From positions 409,501 to 473,500 of the forward strand of contig JAQMWT010000523.1 in NCBI GenBank assembly GCA_029834535.1: a DNA stretch of 64,000 nucleotides, given 5' to 3'. Made by a program: the position numbers and the translations under genes. Below, one piece after another: positions 47,679 through 58,399 of this stretch. The notes under the pieces were generated by a model. It was not told where the DNA came from and did no database searches. It saw only the letters and a list, made by a program, of their open reading frames with translations. How positions within the stretch are numbered: the first letter of the stretch is position 1; each line of letters begins with the position of its first letter. This DNA is from Chrysophaeum taylorii (Eukaryota; Sar; Pelagophyceae; Pelagomonadales; Pelagomonadaceae).

Positions 47679-49430
47679 TTATTTATTTTGAGATGAAAGC
47701 TTTGGGGTTGTTTTGGCGCGAGTGGTGGGTGTTCGGCCGCGGCACATGGGAGGAACGAAGGCGCGTTTGTTGACGAGTGGGTCCGCGTTTCGTTCCCCGT
47801 CGGGAACGTCGTATTTCTGGAGAATAGTGGAGGGCTGGGGTCCTGTGTGGCGCGCGATGAAGGCGTCGAGAGACTTGAGCCAGGCGTTGTCGAACTCGAG
47901 GCCGTCGAGGGTCGAGGTCGTCCCCGGTCCAACGGGCGGCTCGGAGGACTTTGCCGCGGGGTTGCCCCGTCGCTGTCGTCGTCTCGGAGCGTCGTTCCTC
48001 GCGACCTCTCTGTCGCGTCTGTGCTGGCGGAGGGCCGTCGAGAGCTCGATGGCGTCGATGGTGCCGTCGCCCGAGTCGTCTATGAAGGCGACGAGGGCGT
48101 CGACCTCGCCGCGGTCGAGATGGAGGCCGCTCGCGGCGAGGGCGGCCCGAAGCTCGGTCGCGTCGAGTCTACCGTCGCCAGACTCGTCGAAGCCCGCGCG
48201 AGACGAGAAGAGATCGATCAATCGGAGATCCTGTTTTTTGAGAAGCTCGTCGAGCCTCGAGAGGGCGCGGGGCGCCCCCGCGGCCTCCGCCCGGAGGATG
48301 CGGCGCGCTCTCGCTTTCGCCAGAGCCGAGACCCGTCTCGTCTCAGCTATTTTCCTGCCCTCGATGTCTTGTTCGCGTTTGCGTCGCGCCCTCTCCTTGG
48401 CCGAGGGCCCGCAGATCCGGTCGAGCGTCGCGCGGAGCTCGGCAACCGATATTGACCCGCTTCCGTCCTCGTCCATCGATCGAAAGACTTCGGATATGCG
48501 AAGACCGGAAGATTTCATTTCTTCTTGGAAGGTCTCCATGAGACCAAAGACGATGATCTCCACGCGCTGGTTGGCGTCCGAGGACTGGGGGCGGAGCGCG
48601 GCCTCGACGCCCGCGCGGAGCTCGTGAACGCTCAGGTCGCCGTCCGCGTCGGGGTCCAGAAATCGAATCAAATCGGTCAAATCCGTGTCGGAAAACGAGA
48701 GGTGACCTTTCATGTTCTGGACGCTCGCGGTTGTTTCGACGTAGGCGGCGGCTTTGGTCTCGGCGGCGGCGTCGACTTCGCGACTCCGTAACATCTCGGC
48801 GTCCTTGCGGTCGCGGCGCTTCATATCTAGGGCGTGCTTCTTCGCCGACAGGCACGTCGGCAAGTTGTAGTCCGCCGTGGCTGTCGTATCGAAGAATAAT
48901 TTGTGGTCGGCATCGGTGAGACGGTCGATCGCCGTCCGCACCTCCATCCGGCTCAGTTTCCCGTCTTGCGACCGGTCGAATTCGCGAACCAGGTCGTCGA
49001 GCGTCAGCTCCCGGCGCTCCAACAGCACCACGAGACGCCGGACGAGTGCGCGCCCTCGTTCGCGTTGAACTCGCTCGGCGTGGTCGCGCCGCATCACTCG
49101 CATGACGCGTTCCAGCTCTTCCTGAGAGATCTCGCCGTCGCCGTTTCCAAACCGCTCGTCGATGTAGGTGCACGCCGCTTGGATCTGGGCCTCGAACGAG
49201 TCAAGTTTTACGGAGACTTCCTCCCCGCAGGCTATTTGCGCAACGTCCGAGGAAGAGTCCTCCTTCCGAGGAAGGTTGTCGAGCCTTGAGGCGACGCTGA
49301 CCCATCTCCGCTTCCGCACCGCATCGCTCATGTTCCGGTACTTGAGTTCGGCCCGGCTGATGTGGGTGTCCACCTGCGGCATCGCCGGGGGCGCGCCGAT
49401 TGCGGGCGCATGTGTGCTGACGCCCATCAT
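47679..49430 (-). CDS. Calcium-binding protein with six EF-hands
   Basis: 583 residues. Six EF-hand loops can be seen: FGNGDGEISQEEL, FDRSQDGKLSRMEV, LDPDADGDLSVHEL, MDEDGSGSISVAEL, FDESGDGRLDATEL and IDDSGDGTIDAIEL. Long charged helices link them. The C-terminal tail is basic, with SLDAFIARHTGPQPSTILQKYD. No kinase or enzymatic domain is present, so it is a calcium sensor or structural protein, possibly flagellar given its neighbours, which is inference. An (ATTT)n run lies just beyond its 3' end. Confidence 0.8.
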   Translation of the reverse strand: MMGVSTHAPAIGAPPAMPQVDTHISRAELKYRNMSDAVRKRRWVSVASRLDNLPRKEDSSSDVAQIACGEEVSVKLDSFEAQIQAACTYIDERFGNGDGEISQEELERVMRVMRRDHAERVQRERGRALVRRLVVLLERRELTLDDLVREFDRSQDGKLSRMEVRTAIDRLTDADHKLFFDTTATADYNLPTCLSAKKHALDMKRRDRKDAEMLRSREVDAAAETKAAAYVETTASVQNMKGHLSFSDTDLTDLIRFLDPDADGDLSVHELRAGVEAALRPQSSDANQRVEIIVFGLMETFQEEMKSSGLRISEVFRSMDEDGSGSISVAELRATLDRICGPSAKERARRKREQDIEGRKIAETRRVSALAKARARRILRAEAAGAPRALSRLDELLKKQDLRLIDLFSSRAGFDESGDGRLDATELRAALAASGLHLDRGEVDALVAFIDDSGDGTIDAIELSTALRQHRRDREVARNDAPRRRQRRGNPAAKSSEPPVGPGTTSTLDGLEFDNAWLKSLDAFIARHTGPQPSTILQKYDVPDGERNADPLVNKRAFVPPMCRGRTPTTRAKTTPKLSSQNK

Positions 49431-49901
49431 ATCATCATCATATGTATGTGGTGGCGCTAGTATCGCAAGAATTTCGCCGCCAGGATATATAAGTCCGTTG
49501 AGGTTTAGGACTTGTTCTTATGTTGTTGTTGAGCCATGTGTGCACTACTTACTGTGCCCAAGAAGACAGTCAGACAGACAACACCCCCCCCCTCTTAGCA
49601 GTCGACATTTAAAGACAGACAGACAGACAACAACAATGAGGAATCACTGGTGGGTGGGCTGGGCCGGGCCGGGCCGGGCCGGGCGGCGACGAGGGGTTTT
49701 GTTTATTTATTTATTTATTGCGCCACGATACGAGAGAGTTCGATTCTGCGACCACGCACGGACGGACGGAGTGATGGAGGACGCGGGTCACCCACCCCGT
49801 CGAAAAAAAGAAGCGCAGGGGGTGGATATATTTTCGTAAGATGAAGTTCATCCCATAGTCAAAAGCAGCTGTTCGGATGAAGTGCTTGTATAGGTGGCAG
49901 A
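49431..49901. promoter_or_regulatory. Divergent spacer EF-hand / SET genes with dispersed repeat copy C
   Basis: Contains dispersed repeat copy C (49582-49618) between GACAGAC tracts on both sides, a GGCCGGGCC run (about 49660-49684) and an (ATTT)n run (49697-49720). No gene is seen. Both promoters should lie here. Confidence 0.5.
49582..49618 (+). repeat. Dispersed repeat, copy C (short)
   Basis: ACACC plus a C-run, then the exact core CTCTTAGCAGTCGACATTTA and AAGACA. The CTCCCC lead seen in copies A, B and D is absent. GACAGACAACA-like sequence occurs on both sides. Confidence 0.8.
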
Positions 49902-51137
49902 ATGTGGGTGCAAGTCGTCGTCGTCCTGACGGTCACGGTGACGGGGTTCGTGGTCGTGCCGCAGAGGGGCCCGAGGAGCGTGGTTCGCGGGAGGTACGAT
50001 GAGTGGGTCGCCGACGTGGAAGCGTTCGAAGCGTCGCGGAAGGAGCCTTGGGTTTTCGTCGGCGAATCGCCGGGGCGCGGGTTGGGTGTGTTCGCGAGCC
50101 GAGAGATTCCCGCGGGGACGACCGTGACCGAGTGGGTTGGACGGCTCGCGCCGACCCCGACCACGAGCTGCGAGGAGCTCGAGCTGCAGCAGGCGTACTA
50201 CGGGCCGCAGTGGCGCGAGTACAGCCAGCGATACGAGATCGGGCTGAGCGGGTCGAGGGTCGTGCGTGCCGCCGGCGCCGCGCTCGGCTCGACGCTCCCC
50301 GAGGAGGACGAGATCGAGAGCTGCGACGCCGAGGACTACGAGGGGTGCGTGGTGCGCGCGGGCGAGGGCGAGTTCTTGTTGCTCGGCAAGGTGCCGTCGC
50401 AAGGCGCCGTCCCTAGCGAAGGCGTGGCGCAGCTCATCAATGACCACACGGCGCTCAAGGCCCCCGCCGTGTCGCCGCTGCGGTCCTCGGCGAGCATCAA
50501 GGCGGCGGCGACATCGGGGGATGGCGCGAAAAAGCCCTCGGACGTCGACGGGTTGTTGGCGTCGGCCTCGAACGACGTTCCGGTCGCGGCCGACCTCGAC
50601 GCCCTCGAGAGAGTCGTCGACGAGTACATTGCGAACATCGTCCCCAAAAACAACATCGCCCTCGTGCAGGCCAAGTTGGACCTCGACGTGGAGATCGCGG
50701 CGCCGCGAATTTTCGCGGTAGCCACGCGACCCATCCCTCGCGGCGCCGAATTGTTTTACACCTACGGCGTGGAGTGGTGGCTCGCGCAGCTCCGCCGCGC
50801 AGCCCTTGCCCAGCTCGTCTCGTGCCAGCCCTCCCCCGCGCGCGCCTCGGCCCTCGCGGGCCTCGTCCGCGCCTGCGAGGACATCTCCGCCGATCGCGCG
50901 CGCGCCCAGGCGCGCGCCATCGCGAACGCGGGCTCGATGCCCCGGCGGTATGTCGTGCCCCTCGACCCCCTCCCCCCCCTCGACGACCTGGTATCCGGCG
51001 ACGTTTCCTCCAACTGGCAGAAGGCCCTCCTTCTGGAGGAGCTTGCCGTCGCGACCGAGTGCCCCGTCGAGGCTTCCCCCCGCGCGGCGTCCTTTCGGAC
51101 CCCCGCCGCCGAATTGAGTTCCGTTGGTGGTGACTAA
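49902..51137 (+). CDS. SET-domain protein with N-terminal signal
   Basis: 411 residues. A hydrophobic N-terminus (VQVVVVLTVTVTGFVVV) suggests ER or plastid targeting. The SET domain is split by an insert: GRGLGVFASREIPAGTTV at the start, VAQLINDHTA as the counterpart of the N-H-S/C pseudoknot motif, and PRIFAVATRPIPRGAELFYTYG at the end. This resembles protein lysine methyltransferases of the non-histone type. The motif LINDHT is atypical (Asp between Asn and His), so activity is uncertain. The C-terminal ~120 residues are helical and Ala-rich. Confidence 0.75.
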   Translation: MWVQVVVVLTVTVTGFVVVPQRGPRSVVRGRYDEWVADVEAFEASRKEPWVFVGESPGRGLGVFASREIPAGTTVTEWVGRLAPTPTTSCEELELQQAYYGPQWREYSQRYEIGLSGSRVVRAAGAALGSTLPEEDEIESCDAEDYEGCVVRAGEGEFLLLGKVPSQGAVPSEGVAQLINDHTALKAPAVSPLRSSASIKAAATSGDGAKKPSDVDGLLASASNDVPVAADLDALERVVDEYIANIVPKNNIALVQAKLDLDVEIAAPRIFAVATRPIPRGAELFYTYGVEWWLAQLRRAALAQLVSCQPSPARASALAGLVRACEDISADRARAQARAIANAGSMPRRYVVPLDPLPPLDDLVSGDVSSNWQKALLLEELAVATECPVEASPRAASFRTPAAELSSVGGD

Positions 51138-51150
51138 ATCATCATCAACG

Positions 51151-52101
51151 ATGGAGGAGCTCTTCGAGGAAGAGGAAGAAGAGGAGGCGAGGGACGACGA
51201 CGATACGGGCGCCGCCGCCGCCGCCGAGATACCGGTGGTCTCGCTGGCGGCGATGGGCCAGCCCACGAGCGACGACGAGTGGGCGAGCCTCGAGCGCGAG
51301 CGCGACGACCTCGCGCGGGAGAACGCGCAGCTCAAGGCGGCAGTCCGGGGAGTCGCCGAGTTCGCGCGCGAGGCGCGGGCGATGCTGGCCGCAGTACGCC
51401 GAGACGTCGAGACCCACCAGATCGACACCGAACGCACGGCGGCCGCGGCGGTGGCGGCCGCGCGGGCGCGCGATGCTCTCGTCGACGACGCGCGCCGCGC
51501 CGACGCCGCTCGCGCCGTCGCGGCCTGCGCGCTCGCGGCAGCGAGCTGCGAGCGATGGCGCGCCTCGGCCGAAATCGAGCGCGTTCGCCGCCGCGAGGCC
51601 GTCGAGCTCGCCCGACGCGAGACGGCCCGCGTCGAGCTAGCCGCCGACGCGCGACGAGCTTCCGACGTCGCCTGCACCGCCGCCCTTGCCGAGCTCGCCG
51701 CCTCGAAATCAAAGCTCGAAACCCTCGAAACAAGTTGCGACGAGCGCTCCTGGCTCGCCTCGGCCGAGGCCGAAAAATACCTCGAAGCCCTCGTCCAGAC
51801 CAAACTCGACCTCGCCGCGAAGGAGTACGAGCTCCTCACCACTAAACATCTCGCCTCTCCGAGGTGCCTCGAGAACGTCTCCGCAAAATCCCGCCGCCTT
51901 GCCTCCTCCTTTGATGCAGCGTCCCACAAATATTCCGATGCCAAGACACCCCGCTCCTCCTCCTCGACCTCCTCCGGCGCGACGCCCAGCCCCCCGCCGT
52001 CCTCCTCTCCCTGGCGCAAAGAGCGTGCCGGTGCCAATGCGTCCCGCTTCTACTTCTCCGCCAACAGCAGGGACGACAGCTTCGACTTTGCGGACGACTG
52101 A
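51151..52101 (+). CDS. Coiled-coil protein, unknown
   Basis: 316 residues. An acidic N-terminus (EELFEEEEEEEARDDDD) precedes a long Ala/Arg/Glu-rich coiled coil (residues ~45-235, with heptads such as LERERDDLARENAQLKAAV). A Ser/Pro-rich tail ends in SFDFADD. It starts 13 bp after the stop of the SET gene on the same strand, a spacing tight enough to question separate promoters. No family is recognised. Confidence 0.6.
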   Translation: MEELFEEEEEEEARDDDDTGAAAAAEIPVVSLAAMGQPTSDDEWASLERERDDLARENAQLKAAVRGVAEFAREARAMLAAVRRDVETHQIDTERTAAAAVAAARARDALVDDARRADAARAVAACALAAASCERWRASAEIERVRRREAVELARRETARVELAADARRASDVACTAALAELAASKSKLETLETSCDERSWLASAEAEKYLEALVQTKLDLAAKEYELLTTKHLASPRCLENVSAKSRRLASSFDAASHKYSDAKTPRSSSSTSSGATPSPPPSSSPWRKERAGANASRFYFSANSRDDSFDFADD

Positions 52102-53413
52102 CCCCCGTGCTGCTTGTAACCGAGCCGAGTCGCCGGACGACGCTCCGACGATTTTTTTGGACGAACGAACGAGGCGCGCTGCGCTGTGCGTTCTGAGGTT
52201 TTTTTGGACAACAACACCTTTTTTGTTTTTATGTGTGCTCGTGACGACGGCGGTGCCGGGTCTGTTTTTCTTGTGCGCGCGGGCAGACTTGGAGCATCCA
52301 GTTTTTTCGAACGACGCGGATCCCGCGCCGCCGAGAAAAATCGTGCACGCACTAACGTGGTCATGTGTGTAGTTTACCGACCAATTCCTACCTCCCCTGC
52401 TCCACGTCGACCTGGCCGAACCGACGCACAAGGCCTTTGTGTCATGTCTGCCGACATCTTGATAACCATCAACAAAGACCAGCCGCAACGCCCGATAGCC
52501 CCCCCGGCGTCTACCTTTCAGCCCGCTTCTCGTAGGCTCGCCTTTGCCCCAAAAAAAAAGTCGGTTTCTGACGACGAGTTGCGAGAAAGAGAGTGTGAGC
52601 GCGGTGCTTGATGTACCCCTGTGCTCCCACGCCTCGGTGGAACGTACAGCTGGGGCGAGTTTAGCTATAGGAGTGGGGACCAACAAGCCCCTTGCGCGTA
52701 CAAGAACAAAAAACACCACAAGAACCACCTCGGTCTTGAAGTATGTCTGCTATCACAAAGGAAAAAACGTCATGCATCGCTACAGCCACATCAGTGTGCT
52801 GCGCATAGAGAGCTGTGATGTGTGGTAGATGATATGGGTACGAGACCGTATGTGCACGGCCGTCCACCTAATTTTGGTAGAAAACGAGTCCGCGGCAAGC
52901 ATAGGGGCTACACAGACGGGGTACCCCTCCTCGGATTAGTTTGTCGGACGCAGTGATATTGCGGATTCATACGCGGTGCCTATCCCGAAAGAGCATCCCA
53001 GGGCCCATACATACATAACCGGGAGGGCCTCTCTCCCATTCGGGGAGGCCTCCCTCCCCCTGAGCCTGAGCGAAACAAATCTTCCGGCTCCTGTCGCACT
53101 ATTTCCTGCTGCTCTCTTCGCTTCCCTTCCGCTCCGCTTGGCGGGCAGGCACCAGGTCCCTCCCTGACACCGTCCTGCTCGCGTCACTCGTCACATCCTC
53201 CGTCCCTTTAAATTTGAGAGGCGGCAATATCAAGTACAACGGCCCGAAGAAGAAGCGATACCCCCGGGTCGACCTGAGCGAAAAAAAGACGGTGGATTTG
53301 TTCTTTCGTCACTTCCGGTAGGCAGCCACGGACTCTCCGGCGGCAATAGAATAGAGCCTAAATTACGATTAAATTAGTAGAGCGAAGTGCTGTGGGCACA
53401 GGGCTGCACCTGG
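52102..53413. other. Gene-poor region before the retrotransposon
   Basis: No complete gene. An imperfect inverted repeat lies at about 53020-53062 (GGGAGGGCCTC facing GAGGCCTCCCTCCC). A 39-codon open stretch, 53202-53321, reads GPKKKRYPRVDLSEKKTVDL and ends RHFR-stop. It looks like the last exon or a fragment of an unrecognised gene, cut off 90 bp before the LTR. Confidence 0.4.
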
Positions 53414-53489
53414 TGTGGCGGCAACTTCTGACCGCTAAGGCTTACCCCCCCTCCCTCGAGGCTTGATTCCCGTTCAACGGGACACCTTT

Positions 53490-53625
53490 GCCCCCACGAC
53501 TCGGCGATGACCCCGACTAGGTCCCGCGTACTTATCTCCGCCCGTCAGGCACATCCCTCCTACCCCACAAACCATCCTTCATCCTCCCCACACACACACA
53601 CCCCTCTTAGCACTGGACATTTAAA
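53490..53625 (+). mobile_element. 136 bp non-autonomous insertion ending in dispersed repeat copy D
   Basis: The 3' LTR reads straight across this point, while the 5' LTR has GACACCTTT at 53481-53489 and again at 53626-53634. That gives a clean 9 bp target-site duplication around 136 bp. The right end of the insert is the dispersed repeat core (53584-53629 region, two changes from copies A-C), ending CATTTAAA. No terminal inverted repeats and no poly(A) tail are seen. The family is unknown. Confidence 0.7.
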
Positions 53626-53629
53626 GACA
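53584..53629 (+). repeat. Dispersed repeat, copy D
   Basis: CTCCCC, a CA tract, CCCCTCTTAGCACTGGACAT and TTAAAGACAC. It differs from copies A-C at two core positions. It forms the right end of the insertion in the 5' LTR. Confidence 0.8.
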
Positions 53630-54323
53630 CCTTTCCTATCTTCATAGTGACATCATACCTCTCTCTTGTGAGAGGTATTCTTGCTGTGTATTCTTGTAGC
53701 ATTCTTGCTATCATATACCATCTCTCCATCTTGTTGAGAGGCTTGGTGAGCGTGAGCAAGGTGTGTGGCGAGCATACCCGACCCCGAGTCCGTGTGTTCC
53801 TCGTTCAGTGAGGTCTAGGACGAGTCGGTGAGTACCCCCTTTGTCTGTCACCCAGGGGTCGGGAAGGTTTTTATTTCTGTGCCGCCATACGCGGTGGAAT
53901 ACACGTGATCGTGCGACTACATCGGTCGCCGACGAGCGAGTGCTGCCGTACGTGTTGTATTCCGTGGTCCGGATTTGTACGTGCGCCCTGATCAAGCACA
54001 CGGAGTTCCAGTGGACCGGTTTGCGTTGAGAATATACGCGAACGTTGTTTGTGTTCGTGGTGTGACCCGAGTGACGACGAACACGCGTGCGAGTTGGAAA
54101 TCGCAGCGCACTCTCCCGGGAATTGATTTTGGTAGAGCTGAACGGTGGAAGCTGTTTGGCGAGTGGGATCGCCACCCACGGGCATTTTTGAATTGCCAGC
54201 GGATTGGAATTCCGCGAGTGCTGTTTTTACAGCGACAGATAGCGTTGTTGGAATCAACGTGAATTACATCGAGTGATCGGATCCGGACGTGTTTCGAGAT
54301 TCTTGATCGACATTTGATACAGC

Positions 54324-56473
54324 ATGGAGATAAACGCAGACGCGCGTGAGAAAGAATCTCCTCCAGTTCTTCCCGCCGCCCCTGAGATAGGCCGCGAGGA
54401 AGGTGAATTAAGAGAGGCCGAGGCAGTCGACGTTGCTGACGTGCCCCCTGACGTGCCTCCGGATACTGCCATTTTTTCGCCGTTGAGTCCAACGACTCCG
54501 GACCGTGGCGAGCGTGTTATACTATTGAGCGCGAATCTGCAGCCCAAAGTCGACTTCGTGAAGACCTCAAGCGGAGACGCCGCGAAAATGAACGATTAGC
54601 TGAGCTTTTTGCTCGTGAAAGGGCTGAAGCGAAAGAGGAAGCGGCTCGACGAGAAGTTGATATGCTCAATGATGATGCATTACAGCAAGAGATTGAGACC
54701 TCGAAGACCCTACGTGAAGAGGTTGAACGATTTCGTCGTGAACGAGATGAAATGTTAGCCGAACGTGCGCGTCGGGAGAGTAGCCGCGAACGACCCGTGA
54801 GTCGACCCGAACCGGAAAGGCCCGTGAGGCTGCCTGAACCGGAAAGGAACACTGAAACGGGGAATGAACCTCCGCCCCGAGTCGATACGGAGACTGAGGG
54901 TAGGGCGGAAGTTGAGAATGAAGGTACGAAAATTATACGGGAATTATCGCGGGGAATATCACAGACTGCTGCGAACGCCTTCGAAAAGGGCAACTTGAGC
55001 CGATCCCTTCGACCCACCTCCAGTTTGAAGCCTGACAACTTCAAACTCGTCATCGACGGCCGAGACCAACGGCAATTCAATTTGGATTTGGCGGCGATGA
55101 TGCACACTTTAGCAGATGACCATTACTCGGTCGAGAAATTACGTTACCTACTACCTGTGCATCTGCGGGACACCGTTGCACCGATTTTTGAGGAACACTC
55201 GCAGAAATACGAGGAGCTCTGCGATGAGCTACCGCACGGTTCGTCGTTTTACTTGAAATTAGATACTGACGATGAAGAGCATGGAGCCTCGGTTCGTCGT
55301 ATCCGTCGTCTTAACAAGACGTATTGCGACAAGATTTTGGATTATTTTAGATCGACTTGCCGACCTCCGCGCACGCAGCAGGAGCTGCTCGACAAGCTCC
55401 GGAAGGTCACCCAGACTTCAGTTCCGAAGAAGTCTGGGGAGCGGCACGTCCAGACGTATTGTACCAGATTCCAATCGGAAGCCTTGGAGTTTTGTTCCGT
55501 GTCCAGCCGCACGATGGATGATGTCGATATCCTCGACCAGCTTATCAGTGGATTGACGTCCACGGAGTTGAGGACCCGTGTGCGGACTATGAGGAGCGGA
55601 CATCCTGATAGTTCCGTGACTTTTAAGTCGATGGTAGCGCTTATTACGCGGCTCGAGAACGACTTACGAAAGTTGATGGAGGAGGAGAAGGACCAAGGCC
55701 CTCCTAATCCGAAATCGAATAAAACGCCGCGAGGGCGGGGAGGTCGAGCTATGGCCTCCGATCAACAAGCCAAGCAAGATGCGGATAAACCGCCTGGGGA
55801 TACGGATCCGCTGATCTTACGAGATCCTTTTTTGTGGGGCAAGAGAACGTGCCCGCACTGTGGGTTCTTCTGGACCACCCATGATGAAGATGAACACGGA
55901 AATCGCGTAGTTTGCAACCGCGATCCGGATCGTTACTACTGTGCGATGTGGAAGCGAATTCGTAAGCAGAAGAAGCAGCCCATATCGCGGTCCGATTGGG
56001 CGAAGCGTGATGATGCATCTCATGCGAACGCCACGCGCGGATCGGAGCCTTCTAATGAAATTCAAACGGCCCTCACCGATCTTGGAACCACAATGGCGAC
56101 CACGGTGAGCGAGGTCAGAGGCATCAAGGATATACTACGTCGCTTTCTACACGACAGCGAGACGGACGATCACCTTCTAGACGATCGTCGCGCCGACATC
56201 GAAGCCAGAGCCCTGATCGAAAAGCCCATACTCCTCAGAGCAGCCCGAGTCCTCGCCGTCACCGGAGCTCTAGTCGCAATTCGCGCCGGCGCCGACGTCA
56301 TCGACATTACGATGACGAGTATGACGGAGGCAGATATCAGGATAGGTCGGGACATTCGAGCGCAACTTTCGCGTTCCAATCTTTATGCGACGCGCCGCCA
56401 TTTTCGGGGGTTGTCTTTTACCCGACGGCGCGCCCCGCCCGAGTCTCCGATGATGTTGCCGATGTCGCTGTGA
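54324..56473 (+). mobile_element. Retrotransposon gag-like region
   Basis: A charged coiled-coil leader precedes a gag-like block (NLDLAAMMHTLADDHYSVEK and a later VQTYCTRFQSEALEFC), with a Cys/His cluster (CPHCGFFW and following Cys). Part of the fossil element at 53414-63614. Confidence 0.65.
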
Positions 56474-57099
56474 CGAGGAGCCATCGTTTGCAACAGGAGC
56501 AAAATACCACCAACGCTCGGACCGTTCGGTGGCCTTCTACATCGTACGTGGAAGCAATGTCAGATGCTACTTGGGATTCTCCGCACTACTGGGAAGACTC
56601 AGATTCGGAGACCGACGAACCTATGCCGCAGGTTCCAGTGTCCCCCCATTCGTCAATGTGCATGTCTTGCAGGGCAGTTCACGATGATGACGTTAGACGT
56701 TTTGAGTTGACGTCGGGGACGACTTCTTCTTTTCCAACGGGCCCCCCCGAGACCGTTTTAGCCGAGACCGTTTTAGCCGATGTTTTAGCCGATACAGTTT
56801 TAGTCGCAGCAGAGCAGACCACAGCGGCGCCGATGGAGGAGAAGTTGACGGGAATGTCCGATTTGATGGACGAGAAACGACGATTGCCAGAAGAGATAAA
56901 GGAGGAGATATATGTGCCTCCGATTGAGAAGTGTCAGAATTTGTCGTCAGCGAAACTGGGGAATGAGGAAGCAGCCGAAGCGGCGAGCGCCAATATAGAT
57001 TCAGTGGCGAGATGTAGAACGTCAGATATAGCAGCGGTGACGATGCAGATGCCGGGCGATGCGAAACCGGAGATACGATGTCATCACACTGCACTGTCG

Positions 57100-57560
57100 C
57101 CGAGCGATGGGGAAAAGATCGAGCAAGACCTCATCACCATCGGCTGCCTGGACCCTGGTACCCCTACGTTTATAGTTGGTCATATTTATAGACGACGAGA
57201 CGGGCCGAAGTTTGCAACGACTTTAGGCGTGGATGGAATGGCTGATGTCTCTTATATTTGTCGTGGGATGGTTGAAAAACTGGAAAAGGATAGCATCATC
57301 CTTGACCGGGGCGATCTTCCAGTCGAGCGCACCTTGTACGGGTCAGGATTGAACAAGACTATCCACAAATGGGTCGCATTGCGGATTGCGCTAGCAGACG
57401 ACGTGGCCGTTCCAGTTGTTACTATTGTGGCCGATACTAATCATCTATTTTTGCTGGGAGCGCGCGATATTCGGGTGTTTGGAGCCATAGTGGACTACCC
57501 GCGAAATCGCATTGCGTTTCTACGCACACAAGTCGCTTGCGGGCGCAAGAAGTTAAAGGT
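57100..57560 (+). mobile_element. Retropepsin-like (protease) region
   Basis: A beta-rich segment with TLGVDGMADVSYICRGMVEK and, ~100 residues later, LLGARDIRVFGAIVDYPRNR. The spacing and the ILG-D-type end resemble retroviral-type aspartic proteases. Part of the fossil element. Confidence 0.5.
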
Positions 57561-58399
57561 GCAGGATCGACGAGTAGATTCTCCGATTTTTACGTTCAGA
57601 ACAACTTATGACGAGAGCAATCCCGTGGTAGTTCAGGTTTATGGGCAACAGCACCATGCGATGCAACAAAGCCTGAGCACAGTTGAGAACCGAGTCTACG
57701 CTCGCTTGTGCAAGATTGAAGACCTCCAGCGTCCACCGCCGAAACGAGCGGGAGCTTCGACGACTTGGGGAGTCCCTCCAGTTACGCCTTCTCAAAGTTC
57801 GAACAGCGATGCCTATGAAGTGATAGCCTATGCTGCGCGCACGATGAAGGTCGAGCCTGGGCGCACCTACTGCGTGCCAGTCGTTCTTTCAGAACCCGTG
57901 GAAACTGCGCAAGTTTTCGTTGCTACGTCTTCTAGCTACGAGCAACTCGGGGTAGTCGGCGGAATGTGTTCTTCTCCTGAGGATCATGATAAGTTCGCAG
58001 CTCGAGTGGCGATATCCTCTACCCAGGATGTGCCGACCGTGATCACTCAAGGTGATGTCCTTGCTTTGGGCGATATTGTTCGTTTTGATGACGAGCTGAA
58101 TGCTGAGACGGTCGACGATTTAACGAAGGATGGTGAAGCCGAATCTAACAAGGCTAACCTATCATTCACTGTTTCGGTCGCAAGCCACCTTACTCAAGGG
58201 AATGCGGCTCCCGAACCGATGCTTTTGAGCTCAGTGCAGAAGGCGTCTCCTTCTGCCGATAAGAAGAAGAATTCTCGTCAAGAATCGCTCGGTAACGACG
58301 ATTTCGACCGACGAACTGACGAGGAGGAAAAGAAATGCCGAGAAGTTACAGAAGGCGAGATTCGCCGAAGGTTTGAAAAGGTCCACTGGGCGCCGATCA

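Larger units (their letters stand above)
53414..53889 (+). repeat. 5' LTR, carrying a later insertion
   Basis: Pairs with 63289-63614. It is about 150 bp longer than the 3' LTR because a 136 bp element (53490-53625) is inserted in it. Confidence 0.88.

Noticed and set aside
52186-52818. Small frames between the coiled-coil gene and the retrotransposon
   Set aside because: No start context, no domain, and low-complexity basic products.
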